Assembly (NCBI GenBank): GCA_018340375.1
Contig: JAFFJZ010000006.1
Span: 18,237,501-18,301,500, forward strand
Source: Gonatopus flavifemur
Lineage: Eukaryota > Arthropoda > Insecta > Hymenoptera > Dryinidae
Length of the DNA: 64,000 nucleotides
Direction of reading: 5' to 3'
Of the stretch, positions 10,619 through 22,400 are shown piece after piece. The stretch's first letter is position 1; each line of letters begins with the position of its first letter. A model generated the notes under the pieces. That model had not been told where the DNA came from and did not search any database. It was given only the letters and a program-made list of their open reading frames with translations. Made by a program: the position numbers and the translations under genes.

Positions 10619-12812
10619 CTACAGAATCGTCAATATTCTCCTCATTGCGGGAAACTCAATCGAGATAGTTTCATTATACAAAGCCATCAGATACCATCTG
10701 CTGCCCGCAGATTTCATTATCGGGCCTTAAGTATCGGACTGAAAATTCATCAATCGAAGAATTCTATTGACACTTCTTTTGGATATGATTGTTGGAAAAT
10801 TGATGATGAGAATTCTGCTCACTCTGTCTCCATTATCTGTACGCCGTATTCCAAGATTAGAACTACACGGTTTATCAGGGAGTACACAAATTTCAACCTC
10901 CATTAAACGCAACCGCTCTTGACAAACGTATGAAGGAGACAAGGTTACGAGCGTTGACTGAAAATGAGGATGTTGTCCATCTAACTCTAAAATAATCGAA
11001 GTGAATAACCATACTGATGGGAAGCCCGGGTGGAAAAATCCCTTTGGAAATCTCTGGAAATTTTTGAGTGGAGAGTTTTTCAGAGGTTCCTATGTTTTTC
11101 AGAGATGATCAGGGAAATTTTGAGTGAAAAAACCTGTCCAATTAACGAGAGTTTCCCGGAAACTTTCAGAGATTTTCAGAGTTCTCAGTGAAATCCACAG
11201 AACTTTTTTCCGGCGGGAGTTGAGTCGTACGGATCACCGGAATAAGTTGGAATGACTTAAATTTGGCACACACCCAAATTCGGCGTGATTTCATTGTTGG
11301 GTAAGCAATTTGTTCCAACCTAGAAATTCAGAGGTCCTATTTTGACGCATTCGAGGATGATAATATCGACCATAGGTGGAACCGAGTTATCCTGATTATC
11401 AAATCTAAGCATTTCAGTTACATTTCTTATAATCGTTCAAATTGCGCATAGAGGATTGCGGAGGTAATTGCCCAATTTTACCACAGTCTGTTGCCTGAAT
11501 CCCATAAAAAAATTGTGTTTTCATTATCACGGAATTGTCAAATTCGGTTTCGAATTTTCCACACCCGTCAAAATAACAATGGGCTGCTGTTATCACGTAT
11601 TGATCGGATATTGGAGTACCAATGCATGGAATGATAAAAATCGAAAGATTTGTGCTGAAAATTTCGAGCACTGCTAACCAAGGCCACGCGGTAACCCCCC
11701 TTATTGAGTCGCCAGATGCCGAACTGGCCCGAAGGCGATATCTATTACTTGTCACGAGCTTTCCACATTCAACTGAAAATACATTCACGAATTCATACTG
11801 TGAAGAAGAATGTTGAAAAGAATTTCATGTTCGTTTCTGTTGAAAGTCAGTCAATCCCGTTGATTTTCCAAAATCATCTGAATCTCTGTGGAAACAGTAA
11901 AGAGGAGCCGTTCTAAGCTTTATACCTACCTATCCTCCTACTTGAATTGGATCCAAGTGTTGATAATAGGCCAGCTATAGGGTGTCTTTTCGCGAGCAAA
12001 TATTTGAATTTCTAATCCTCCTGTTCCGGACGAAAACACAATCAAAAGTGGATAATTCCACTCAATACATGAATAAATTAACGTCAAAATAACAGTACCT
12101 CAACTTGATGAAATTCTTCCTCTGAAACATGGGATCAAATGTATGCTTTTCGACTGGGGAGGATTAGTCTTTGTGATAGAAGAATTTTCTCCCTTCTCAA
12201 ATACTCCCAATCGTAGAAGGGTATTCTCAATTGAAGGAGAAAACAAAAGTGGAATATCTCTTCTGATTCAAAGGGATTATTCCTCACATTCCCATATCAC
12301 TCTTGTCCGAATGTACGAGCAAAAATAACTTCTCCGTGATCCGTTGATTCGGGACAATGCCAACTTCATATACTTCAATCGGAACTCGAAATAAACTTGA
12401 AATATTTAGACGGAAACAGAATCGTTTGCCCAATTTATAAAGTCCTGTCTTTGAATCGTAAACTGATCAGGAACCAATTTTCAGTGGAGATGGGATACGA
12501 TATTTTCAGTTCAGCATTGATCGTCAGTCAATAACAAGTTCAGTTTCCATATTCATTTCAGAAAATTCATAAATTATGATAATTTTCTCACTTCCTTGTT
12601 TCATTATCTCACGAATATCCAAAGTTAGTGTTACGGTGCTTGTTTGATGTGTTTCGAATATTTTCTTACCATTTTCCATTATTGAAGATGAATGGGAACG
12701 AAACAGTTATACATTCATATGTGATATTATAGAATAAATGAAAAAAATTCACTCCAGCTATCGATTGATTTATTGGAACTAGTAACAGAATACATAAACG
12801 AATATAGAACAT
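10619..12812 (-). pseudogene. Trypsin-fold serine protease pseudogene B, copy 2
   Basis: Signal-peptide exon 12753-12812 (starts MFYIRLCILLL; ends phase 0 at GTGAAT). His exon 11565-11772, with acceptor TTTTCAG, ECGKL, AWPWLAVLEI and VITAAHC, ending phase 2 exactly where gene A's exon 3 ends. Asp exon from 11494 down to about 11240, with VKLGNYLRNPL, TIIRNVTEMLRF and MVDIIIL. Then an exon with YVCQERL and EICV (about 10820-10960), and the last exon 10619-10738. In-frame stops are a TGA after LCAI, a TAG after GPLNF, a TAA before VIPTY and a TAA at the Gly after the Ser195 position (SDT, stop, GP). His57 and Asp102 are intact; the Ser195 site reads Thr. The TAG and the last TAA are shared with copy 1. 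Confidence 0.82.
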
Positions 12813-13227
12813 GATCAGATTGGAACTTGATATACAGAACACAAAGTATTTGGATCCGTTGCACATTATTCAAACGGATGCTGGTGTTCCGTAATAGCAA
12901 CAAGGCGGGAATTTTTCACGATGGTTTCGTTCTATTTTGGTCTAATAATTAAAATTCAAAATATACTCGAGATATATAAGATACAAAATTAGATAGTCCC
13001 AGACTATTTCCAGTGACTTCCTTCCAGACCATTGAATACGATGACCTGTTCCTTAGAAAAACTATATGGAATAACTTGTGAATGTAGAATTCGTGGTACT
13101 TTTGTAGGAAATCCACAATCTTAGTGGCTCTGACTTCTGAATTCGAGAGCGGCATTCTCCTTTGATTAGGTTATGATTCGTGTTTCATGAGACCAGTCAT
13201 TTTGAAAAATTCCACATTGCGAGTTCA

Positions 13228-16200
13228 CTATATACCAATTCCTATGTGGGAGCGAATCCATTTCGTGTAATAAAGAACATCCACAGATAACATCATCATG
13301 TCGGTTGAGGATGTCCAGAGAACTTGACTGTTTACAGCTATGAGATGCCATTTGCCATCGATGTTGTGTATTATAGGGGCACCTATTTCAGACTACGAAG
13401 AAAAAAAAAACAAATTCATCGTTAATCACACGCAATGCGCTCAACAGCATCACCCTCGCGTTGTATTGCGTGAATCTGGAGTAGTGGATAAGCGATAGAT
13501 CGGGAAATAGAACGTAGAATTTCCCTCAAGTCCATGCAGCACAACGTGAAGGTGACGTTTATCATCGATCGCGGTGCTGTACCGCTGTAGGTATGAAAAT
13601 CAGCAAGAATTGCAGATTTTTGAATAAAATTAATCACAAGAGAACTATTTTGATTTCACTCTACTCACCATATCGTTACTAGGACTTCTCTTTGGTATGT
13701 TTCCGAAAGGAGCGCATATCAAGTTTGGCCACAGGTCGAGTTCTATACCGTATTCCTTGAGTTTTGATCGACACATTCTCGTCCCGAGTAAATTCGTGGA
13801 TGCTATCTGTTGGGGATCACCTGGTGCTGTAGATAAGAAATTTTTACAATGAAAGTGGCAAAAATTTTGATCCAATATATATCGTAAATCCCTCACATAC
13901 GGCTTCATGTGTTCTATGTATTTGAACACATTGCGTAACACATTTCAAATATCCCATCCATTCCAATTGAAAGTGCACATTAGACTTGACTCAGAATTCT
14001 GCTGGTTTCATACACGGATAGAAAACTAACTACAGCTACTCACGTAGTCGGTTCTCGACCATCGCCGATAAGTAGTTATTGCACCAAGTTAGGACTTGGG
14101 GCAAATACCACGTTGGTTGAGGCAACTAACAGAGTAGCTGCATCCACTAACGTGGTGTTTGTCTTGGCTACCAAGTAGTTGCCATAACTACTTTCCCTAG
14201 GTGGTCGGGAATCGACTACGTCAGCAGTTGCCGCAAATATTCTTTTTTTCCTGTGTAGGAATTAATTGGAAATGACAGGAATTTGATATAAGTTGTGAAA
14301 TGGAGGATGATTGATCGAGACCGGAGATGCCCGGTATTTCACGGAATCAATATTTTGTACAGGAACTTTGTAGAGTCCACATTGAATCCTATAAAATCTC
14401 TATAAAAACTTCATACAAATTCCTTATAAAATATCAATACCATGGCATATCGTGCACCTTTAATCGAAACTTCAATTACCTTCGATCTTTCGATTCAAAT
14501 GTCGGTAGATGATAGGTGAAAAGTAGTTGGATGAAGGGAGGATTGACATTTAGCCGAAGGAGGAACAACTTAGTACTGTACCGGTCTCCGACAACTAACG
14601 TAAACAATTTGAGCATGGATCTGTACACATCAAAAGCATCCATATGTTAGCACCATACCAAATCTTCTGACAGAGTGATAATTTTTTTACAAAAGTGTTC
14701 AGGAACTGTTGAAGTGAAAAATGTACCAGGTGAGATCTGGTTTGAAAGCATCATGCGAAGCAGGGTCCCACCTCGCTCAATTTTCCTCTACAGTTCCTCA
14801 ATATTTTCGCAAACACACAATGATCACTTTGGTACAAATTGCCATTTGATTTTGACTTATTTTCCCCATTGGAAATTTCATGAAAACCATTGTTCTCGAA
14901 CATTTTTTCGTGGTATCTGCGTTACTTCAACGCTGAAGTTTCTTTCATCCACCTCGTGACCATGTCTTTTGGTTTATCCATCCATTTCTCACCTACGATC
15001 CACCGAATTTCAAAGAACAGGATCGGTGAATAATTCCAGTAAAATATTTTGTATGCTCTCAATACCCTAGTAAAGACACCTTTTCCATGTTTCGGGACAT
15101 TTCTCTGAGAAATTCAGAGTAATCTGAAGAAATTCATGGAAAGTTGAATGAGAAAAGTTCTGCAACGTTTTCTGGATCTCTCCGAATTTCTCGTAATCCT
15201 TTCGGTCGAGGTTTAAAAACTTTTCGGAATTCCATGGAATCTGTCTGAATCTCTCAGAATCTTACAGAACTGCATTTATTTGGCTTCCGACGCTTTCTCT
15301 GAATCCCTCTGAATTTTCCTGAATCCATCTAAATCTTTCAGAACGCCATTTATTCAAGTTCAAAAACTTTCTTCGATTTGTCTGAATCTCTCTGGAGGTT
15401 TTTTTGAATGATTCAAATTGAGTTTTCAAAATCAATGTCGGGACATCTCTGAATAATTTTGACTCGCTTACAATTTTTCATCGGAATTTGGATTTTCTTG
15501 GAATGCCTGTGAAACTGGAACCAACAGTTCTCGAAATTTATCCTCCTCCGAATTTCTCTGCGAGTCTTGCACTTTATGTGGGGATTATAACGAAAGATTT
15601 GTCCAAATTTGATTCTATCTGAACTTTCTCAACTCTTCCTGTAATTTCTCTGAATCCCCGAACCCCTCTCGAATAACGGACCAAAACATTTTAATCAACT
15701 TTTCATGGAACCTTTCCTGAATTTCTTTACACCTTTCTGAATTTTTCGGCATTTTGTTGAATGCAAAATTTCCTCCGTGAATGCCCTCAAATTTTGCTGA
15801 ATTCCCTTGGCACTCAAAATTTTCAGGGAGATTCGGAGAGATTTTTCTACCAAAGCAATGTTATTTCCTCATATGATTGGAAAAACAAGTCAAAAGGACT
15901 CACTTCGAAAACTTGGTACACCCCACGCTCTACTCAAATCGGTGGTGAACGACGAATAATTGGCAAACAAACAAATTGGACGGATGTTCTCGTTGAATGG
16001 CACTACTTCGTTCATTTTGAGGAGAACAATGTGGTGGACGCTTGGCCAGCGGGAATCGAACCTTTCTATCTCAATCACTTTTCTGATGATCGTTGCAAGT
16101 GGAAAGTTAGAATTACGTAGATAATTTCCAAGAATCACGTTTGTTATCGGCTTTCCAATCTTGATACTGAAACATCAGATCATACTAGTTGAATACTGCC

Positions 16201-19148
16201 TCTCTCTGATGCAGAGAATCTCTTCGAGGACCTCTGAAAGTTACTAAACGGAGAAAAATACAGAGTTAAATTTAATATGGGACTTTGTAACCGAAGAACA
16301 GACTGATCTTAAGATGAAATTCACTATGACGTGACAATAGAAGGATGATCAAATTCACTATATCTTATAGTAAATGCAATTGTAAACTCAGTCTGTTCCT
16401 TGGGCACAATAATCACATAGTGAATTTAACTACAAATTTCTCCCCGTGTATGGACTTCAATGAAAAACTCTGAGAATCTGAGAAATTCTAAAAAAACTCT
16501 GGCTTATTGAACATATTGCTCCACTGAGAATTTCTCCGAATATCTATGGATGTCTCCGAAAAATTCTGAATTTGTCTGAAGATTAATGAAATCCTCAGGA
16601 ATACTATAAATACCTTCGGAAATTTCAGAGATCCTCAGCGGAATTCTACAACCAGTGTGATGAATCAATTTGAAGAGGAGACGGATAAGATCAGAAGGCT
16701 CATTTATAAACTTTCTTTGATGAATTTTCTCAATCTGGAAGGAATGATTGAAATTGATTGAAATTGCGAAGCCATGTTATTCATATCCCAAACTAAATCC
16801 CAGACTATTCTCAAGTGACCTGAGAGGAATTTTGATTAAACGCGCCGTAAAAACGCTGCCACGATCCCACCAACATTTTGTGGCAGCAAAGGTCCACCGT
16901 GAATAAGGAATTTCTCATCTTGTTTTGGCATACTGTTTCCCCCTTTTTGGATAATTCAACAACCAGAAAAATAAAATAGTTCCTCAAGATAAAGTACAAA
17001 GCCTCTATTCTGAAAAAAAAGGAATGACCTCACGATGAGGGGATGGAACCCACCATTGAAGTGAAGAGAACTTCTCATTATTCCTCAGAATGTACAGATA
17101 GGGATAAGCATATATATCATAAGATATATTGGATATCTAATCAATCTCATTATGCGTTAAATTTTCATAGAAAATCTCTCGAGTGTATATCAAATTTGAT
17201 ACAATATCGATGGAGATTTTATCAAACTTTTATATAAAGTATTTATACTGTCAGATGTCGCGTACAATGAAATTCATTATATCATGTAGTGATGGTACAA
17301 TCTGTATAATGAACTTCATTATATAACTCATAGATTTCATCATATAATTGGTGCTGTCTCTATTTTTATGATACATTTCTCTCCGTATATTTTTCATCGA
17401 AAGATTCAAAGTCATAAATCATAGAAGTTCATAGAAGTTTGTCGTCATTTTGTGTACACTAATAATCGACGAATGACCGACCAATTCACGGAAAACAAAG
17501 GTACAATTACTTGGCATCAACATATCTATCCGTTGAACCGGATTTTGGAGGAAGTGAATAATTTTGAGTTCTCCTGGATAAAAGGATGAGGAAAGGATAT
17601 GAAAATTTGAGAGTTCTCTTGATACACCTCTCCTAGCGTGTATCAACTCCGGCCCACTGTGGCCCCACCATGGCACAGTCTCCAGCCCATATTGGTAGGA
17701 TGGGGCCCTCGCTGGTCCAGGATGGGCCTCATGGTACATACATAACAGAGTCTTGAATTTTCAATTCTCAATATTTTCAGGCAGAAGTTGGGTTGGATGA
17801 TGAAACAAAGAACGGGTAAATTGATATACAAAATTCAACTCTTCAATCTCCAATGGAAGATATTGGAAAGAAAATTCCCAGACGTATTTTGAAACGTCAA
17901 TAAATTGACTCCAGAGTTTGAATTGATTCCTATCTTTTCTTTCCCTCCGAAACATTCACAAAAACAGTTTGGAAATACGCCTTCTAATGCGTCTTCCCCC
18001 GTTCAAAATAGTTGAAGAGAAGATGATTAAAAACTTCATTAAATATTTTACTCAGGCCTATAACAATGATCTGTGGTTATCACGAATTGATTCGATATTA
18101 GAGTTCCAACGCAACGTTTCAAAGGATCCGCATCCGTGCTATTCTTGATATCGAGAACCGCCAACCAGGGCCAAATGGTGATTCCATCATGCGAGGACCA
18201 ACGAAATATATTTCCTGGTCCCAGTACACCGCATTCTACAAATGAAAAATGCATCAACTTCGGTGGCATGATTCTACGGATTTGCTGAATTTGATTACCT
18301 GCATTCACCTTCGCGTCGTTTTTCCGCAAAGTTTGTTGTTCTGATGCGAAACAATCCTGAAATGATGACAGACCATGAGGAGTTGTCAACGTCACTCTTA
18401 TTTGTCCAATTACAACATGGACATACACTTGCGCAGTGCTGCCACTAGGGATGCTTGTATTGTCAAATCAAGGAAAAATCCGGGCATGGGATGGGAAATC
18501 AGTTTTCGGTATATGTATATGAAAATTCCTTAGAATTCAATTGGAAATTCAAAACTCCATAGAAGTTTTATCATCATTCCCCAGTACATTTCCGGTAAAA
18601 TGCGGAAAATTCCCATCGCATGCATGTGTTGATCACTCCCGAACATTTATGTAAAGTTTCCCATAGGAATTTTTTACAGTGTGCTACAGCAGATCTCCTC
18701 AGCTGACGTCCTCAGAATATTCTAGACACATCGCAATATCCCCACCATCTTCTGAAGACGTGACTAAAAATTATGTCCTGTATATGGGTATAACGGCACA
18801 GGCATTTCCACCCAACCTTCCATCTGCGTGGGTTCAAAAGCGTCTAGACATCTCATTCAAAAGGAATATCCCTGCTAGAAATGAAACTCATCGGATCTAA
18901 GATCCTGCCTTGAGCCAAAACAGGACCTTAGATGGTCTAATTTTCCGGAAAAGCAATTTCTAGCTGAGATTCATATTTCATATTTAGGATCATTTACTTC
19001 ATGTATTTGCAATGAAGCTTCATTTCTTTTGCGCAAAAATTATTGTATAAAATATAAAATATTGTAGAATCGGTAAAACCAAACTTACATCAACCATCAT
19101 ATGACACGTCGACCACACCAATAAAGTATATAAATAAACGTAGCGCAT
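13228..19148 (-). CDS. Secreted serine protease homologue A, copy 2 (triad lost)
   Basis: Six minus-strand exons: 19089-19148, 18299-18356, 18052-18235, 15904-16166, 13669-13826 and 13228-13392. They have the same lengths and phases as copy 1 (888 bases, 295 residues), with no frameshift or stop. It starts with a signal peptide (MRYVYLYTLLVW), then ECG (40-42), IWPWLAVL, CVGTLIS, TTDHC (His96 retained), LGNYLR, HHIVLLKM (His at the Asp102 site), RPICL, NLICAPF and SEIGAP (Ile at the Ser195 site). It is non-catalytic despite the retained His. By my count it differs from copy 1 at about 107 of 295 residues, although the two share every cysteine that matters to the fold. It is driven by the TATA box at 19223-19230. 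The conserved length and open frame in a fast-changing protein argue that it is functional. Confidence 0.88.
14012..14257. mobile_element. Hairpin MITE in intron 4 of gene A, unit 2
   Basis: Orthologous to 4113-4358: starts ACACGGATAGAAAACTAACT and ends TTTTTTTCCTGTGT, with the same inverted interior. It differs from its partner by only a few percent, which helps calibrate the age of the unit duplication. Confidence 0.65.
15100..15660. repeat. Degenerate TCTCTGAATTT array, unit 2
   Basis: Copy of the array at 5200-5765 in intron 4 of gene A copy 2. The two arrays are nearly identical, including a 60-base stretch without a difference. Confidence 0.7.
16246..16450. mobile_element. Hairpin MITE in intron 3 of gene A, unit 2
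   Basis: Partner of 7457-7673. It starts AAACGGAGAAAAATAC and ends CTCCCCGTGTA, with inverted interior blocks AACCGAAGAACAGACTGA and TCAGTCTGTTCCTTGGG. Slightly shorter than the unit 1 copy. Confidence 0.6.
17640..17740. repeat. GC-rich foldback in intron 3 of gene A, unit 2
   Basis: Partner of 8860-8960: TGGCCCCACCATGGCAC against GGTCCAGGATGGGCCTC, with the conserved core CAGTCTCCAGCCCAT. It predates the unit duplication. Confidence 0.4.
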
Positions 19149-19222
19149 GATTGAATCAAGTGCCTGCTTCGTTCAGTACTGATATACAAAAAGCAATAGC
19201 TCGTCGTGGGGAATAAGGTTGT

Positions 19223-19230
19223 CTTTTATA
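19223..19230 (-). promoter_or_regulatory. TATA box of gene A copy 2
   Basis: TATAAAAG on the minus strand, 75 bases upstream of the ATG at 19148. Conserved with the other two unit ends. Confidence 0.55.
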
Positions 19231-19400
19231 TTGTGATATTGCTTATTTGGCAATCAGGGATGTGTTTAAAAAATGCGGCACCACAGGCATTATTGCAAAA
19301 CATAATCATGAAATCCTTATCATTTTTTATGATAGAGATATCCTTATTATCGTTATTTGGAAAATAATTGAGAATTTAAAAACGGTCTTTCTTCGATTGA
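19223..19400 (-). other. Truncated third unit: right end of the array
   Basis: Aligns with 10441-10620 (the downstream flank of pseudogene B) at clearly lower identity than units 1 and 2 share with each other. Homology fades near AACGGTCTTTCTTCGATTGAT and unique sequence follows. The rest of a B gene is absent to the right, so this is the array boundary. The 43-codon tail frame (19226-19357) is still open. Confidence 0.75.
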
Positions 19401-22400
19401 TAAAAATGTGTAGTTTTGTTGAAGCAGTTGGTATTCAATTTCTGTAAAAGTGTTTATTACTCGAACGACTCGTGAGAAGATGAGGATGACGCTGCCGCCG
19501 ACGACAACGATCGCTTCAACGAAGGGAAACTTCATCTTACTTTGTGCGAAGGCAATTTTAAAGAGCCCTCGCTTAACACAGTAGCAAAGTCACTCGCTTG
19601 AGCGCGAACAAGTACGTCTCGCTTTGATGCGTGTTTACTAGGTCTGTGCGCTTTTACTTCACCGCCGCAAATCAGCGGCACAATCTTCTTTGGCCGAGGA
19701 AAAACCGCGGTATACATTGTTGCAAATTTTACATTTTATTACCGCCTGTAACGATAAATTATAATCGTAATATAGTCATGCATCCTTCTAACATTGTTCA
19801 TCCAACTTTGATTTATTAAGGTAATAATTGAAGCATCGTGGAGAATCCTTGAAAGTTCTTTACTTCATTTTCAATGTACTTTCCCAAGCGTTGAGAATGG
19901 AGGGATTTAATGTGGAAAGAACTTATAATCATTGATAATCTATCTCATAACATCCTTCAATTTCTTGTCAATTATTTTTCCATGCGAATAACTTTCTATC
20001 CACAGAAATACACGCGAGAAGAAAACTCGTTGATAAATATTTGAATTTACATATGTTTTTTTTCTTTCAATATAAATATCTCATGCCTCGACAACTACTG
20101 TAATTTCAGAGCAAGTTGTTCTGGAAATGAGCAATGAAAGTGATGTAACAATCGCTATAAGGCTTTACTCCATTAAATCATACTTATTTGAAATTTAAGA
20201 CAAGATAGCTCTCTCGATGGAAATGAGTGAAACAATTTGACGAGTCATCACCTGTTCTCAAAAAGATCGAAACGTAATGACGACACCGAATTGTGTCGAT
20301 TGTAATGATACGCGTTCGAAGTTATAAAGGAACCTCCATTACAATCAAATAATATTATTGTGTGCGTATCACATGGAATGATCCAGGGATGATCGATTAC
20401 CTTCTTTCTCCTCTTATGGAGAACTTAACTTGGTCGAATGGCCGCAAAACGATGTTATCATCTATTAGCATCGGCAGATGGCTAAAGATTATCCTCTTCC
20501 CGTCGTTAACGCAAGCTGAGAGCTCTTCGTACACGAATTCGAAGAAAAGCCCTACGAATGGTAGCTTACGATGGTCATTTTGAGATACATAAAAATTGCG
20601 AATTAGCTCTGATATTAGATTATTTATATCCACGATAATATAAATATCTACTCGAACAGATTTCTTCGAATTAAATTCTCATTTCATTCTAAGAATCACA
20701 GTGAATGAAAACCCACGTCGATTGATCTGGGATTGTAATTACCGTTCATATCGCGAAAGAATCATGAAAGAAATTCCCTTTTTCATTTCGATATTACGAT
20801 CTTTACGCTATGTGATTGACCAAGCGCAATTGAGAGAACAAGTTCTTGTTTACGAACTCATGAATGGTTCATCTATAACAATCTTATCGATTTCTTCCCA
20901 TGCATTCTGCTTGGACGTGTAACAATACGGTATCTATAGTTAAATGATTTCAATCGATACACGGGATCTTCCCATACATTGTTCTAGCGGAGAAAGAAGA
21001 AATTCTAAACGGAATTTTGCAAAAAATTCCAAAGCAAATAAAAATATCTCTCTTCGAAGAAACAGAGGGGAATTATAAGTTGCTCCTTATGCGTGAGAGA
21101 ATTCAGCCCGAAGGATATCCTTAAGTATAACGGAAATGAGGGTTCGGGTTCTTCAATTGCGTAACCGTGCCAAAGTGGAACAACCCGTGAAAGAAAGAAT
21201 GAAAATGCCGCGATTCCGTAGAACGATGATCAAACTTCTGGAAAACGAAATCTACAAGAATTACTGAAAATGAGATAAGAGACGAATGAGAATTAAGGCA
21301 ATACGTGCCGCTTCCGAGATTTCCGAGAAGATGATGACCGGAAAGGACAATGAAATAATCACTCGGACAAAATGAATCCAGACTCCCTGCGTTCTGTGCA
21401 CCAACCGACCAACAATTGCCACCAAAGCCGCTGCTACCGGTAATGACATCTAATTGCTTTCCACCGTTGTGCACAGTCCGACTGCAGTGTAACACCGACT
21501 GAATTTCGAACGGTGTATCCTCAATTTGCAACTAATTAATTCGTGGCCACGTCTTTCGTTGCAACACAGAATTGTGGATATCTTCGGAACATTCGATACG
21601 GAATAGAGACGTGGTGTAGATAGCACAAACGATGTAGATAACGTGCGTAACGTGGATGTGTCGTTAAAGAGTACCGCAAAAAGAGGAAGAAATATCAAGG
21701 GTCCGCACGACAAGGCCGGAGTTGGATTTTTATGCGAATAGATAAAAATTCAAAGAAAAACAAAAGTATATAGAAGTGTAATAACTGAGTAATAAACGGG
21801 AGAGGATTGGAAGATTACACCCTGAACTTGTTCGAATCCTGATAATGATAATGATAGAATATAGAGGCACTTTTCGTGTGTAAATTACACGCAATTTGAG
21901 ATAAATTACCGCAAAGAGAGATTTTTTATGTTACAAATAAAGAGAAGAGAGAAGAAGAGAAGTTCCAAATTCAACAAAATTTGATATTTCAGGGAACCTT
22001 CGTTGCCTTCATTCATGCTACGCATTATTACACTTTGACAAGAGATCAGCGGTATTACTATGAAGTGCACTTTCAGTGGCAGTAAAACTCGTACAACGCG
22101 TAGTTTAATACGCGTGTAAATTATTCGCGCGTGCAATAACGAGGCTAATACATAGCAGTTGCATTCTCTTTCCCGTCTGTCGGGTTCTCTTCAACCGTTC
22201 CTTCGACAAAATTATTTCAAAGAAACGTTTAAATAATTATCAGAAAAAAAAATGAAAACTCGATTAATACTTTTGCACTTGTATATTGTCGATCGGGGAG
22301 AAATGAAATGGAAAATTCTTATAAATTAACACGAAATTCTAATGAATATTCGACGCATGAAACCATATGCTCCACTAACTCTCAACGATAAGTCTCAATG

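Noticed and set aside
17761..17955. 64-codon minus-strand frame in gene A intron 3 of unit 2
   Set aside because: The unit 1 counterpart has in-frame stops and a different border, so the frame is not maintained.
21121..21531. 136-codon minus-strand frame
   Set aside because: No signal, family motif or splice partner; both strands are open here, which suggests composition rather than coding.
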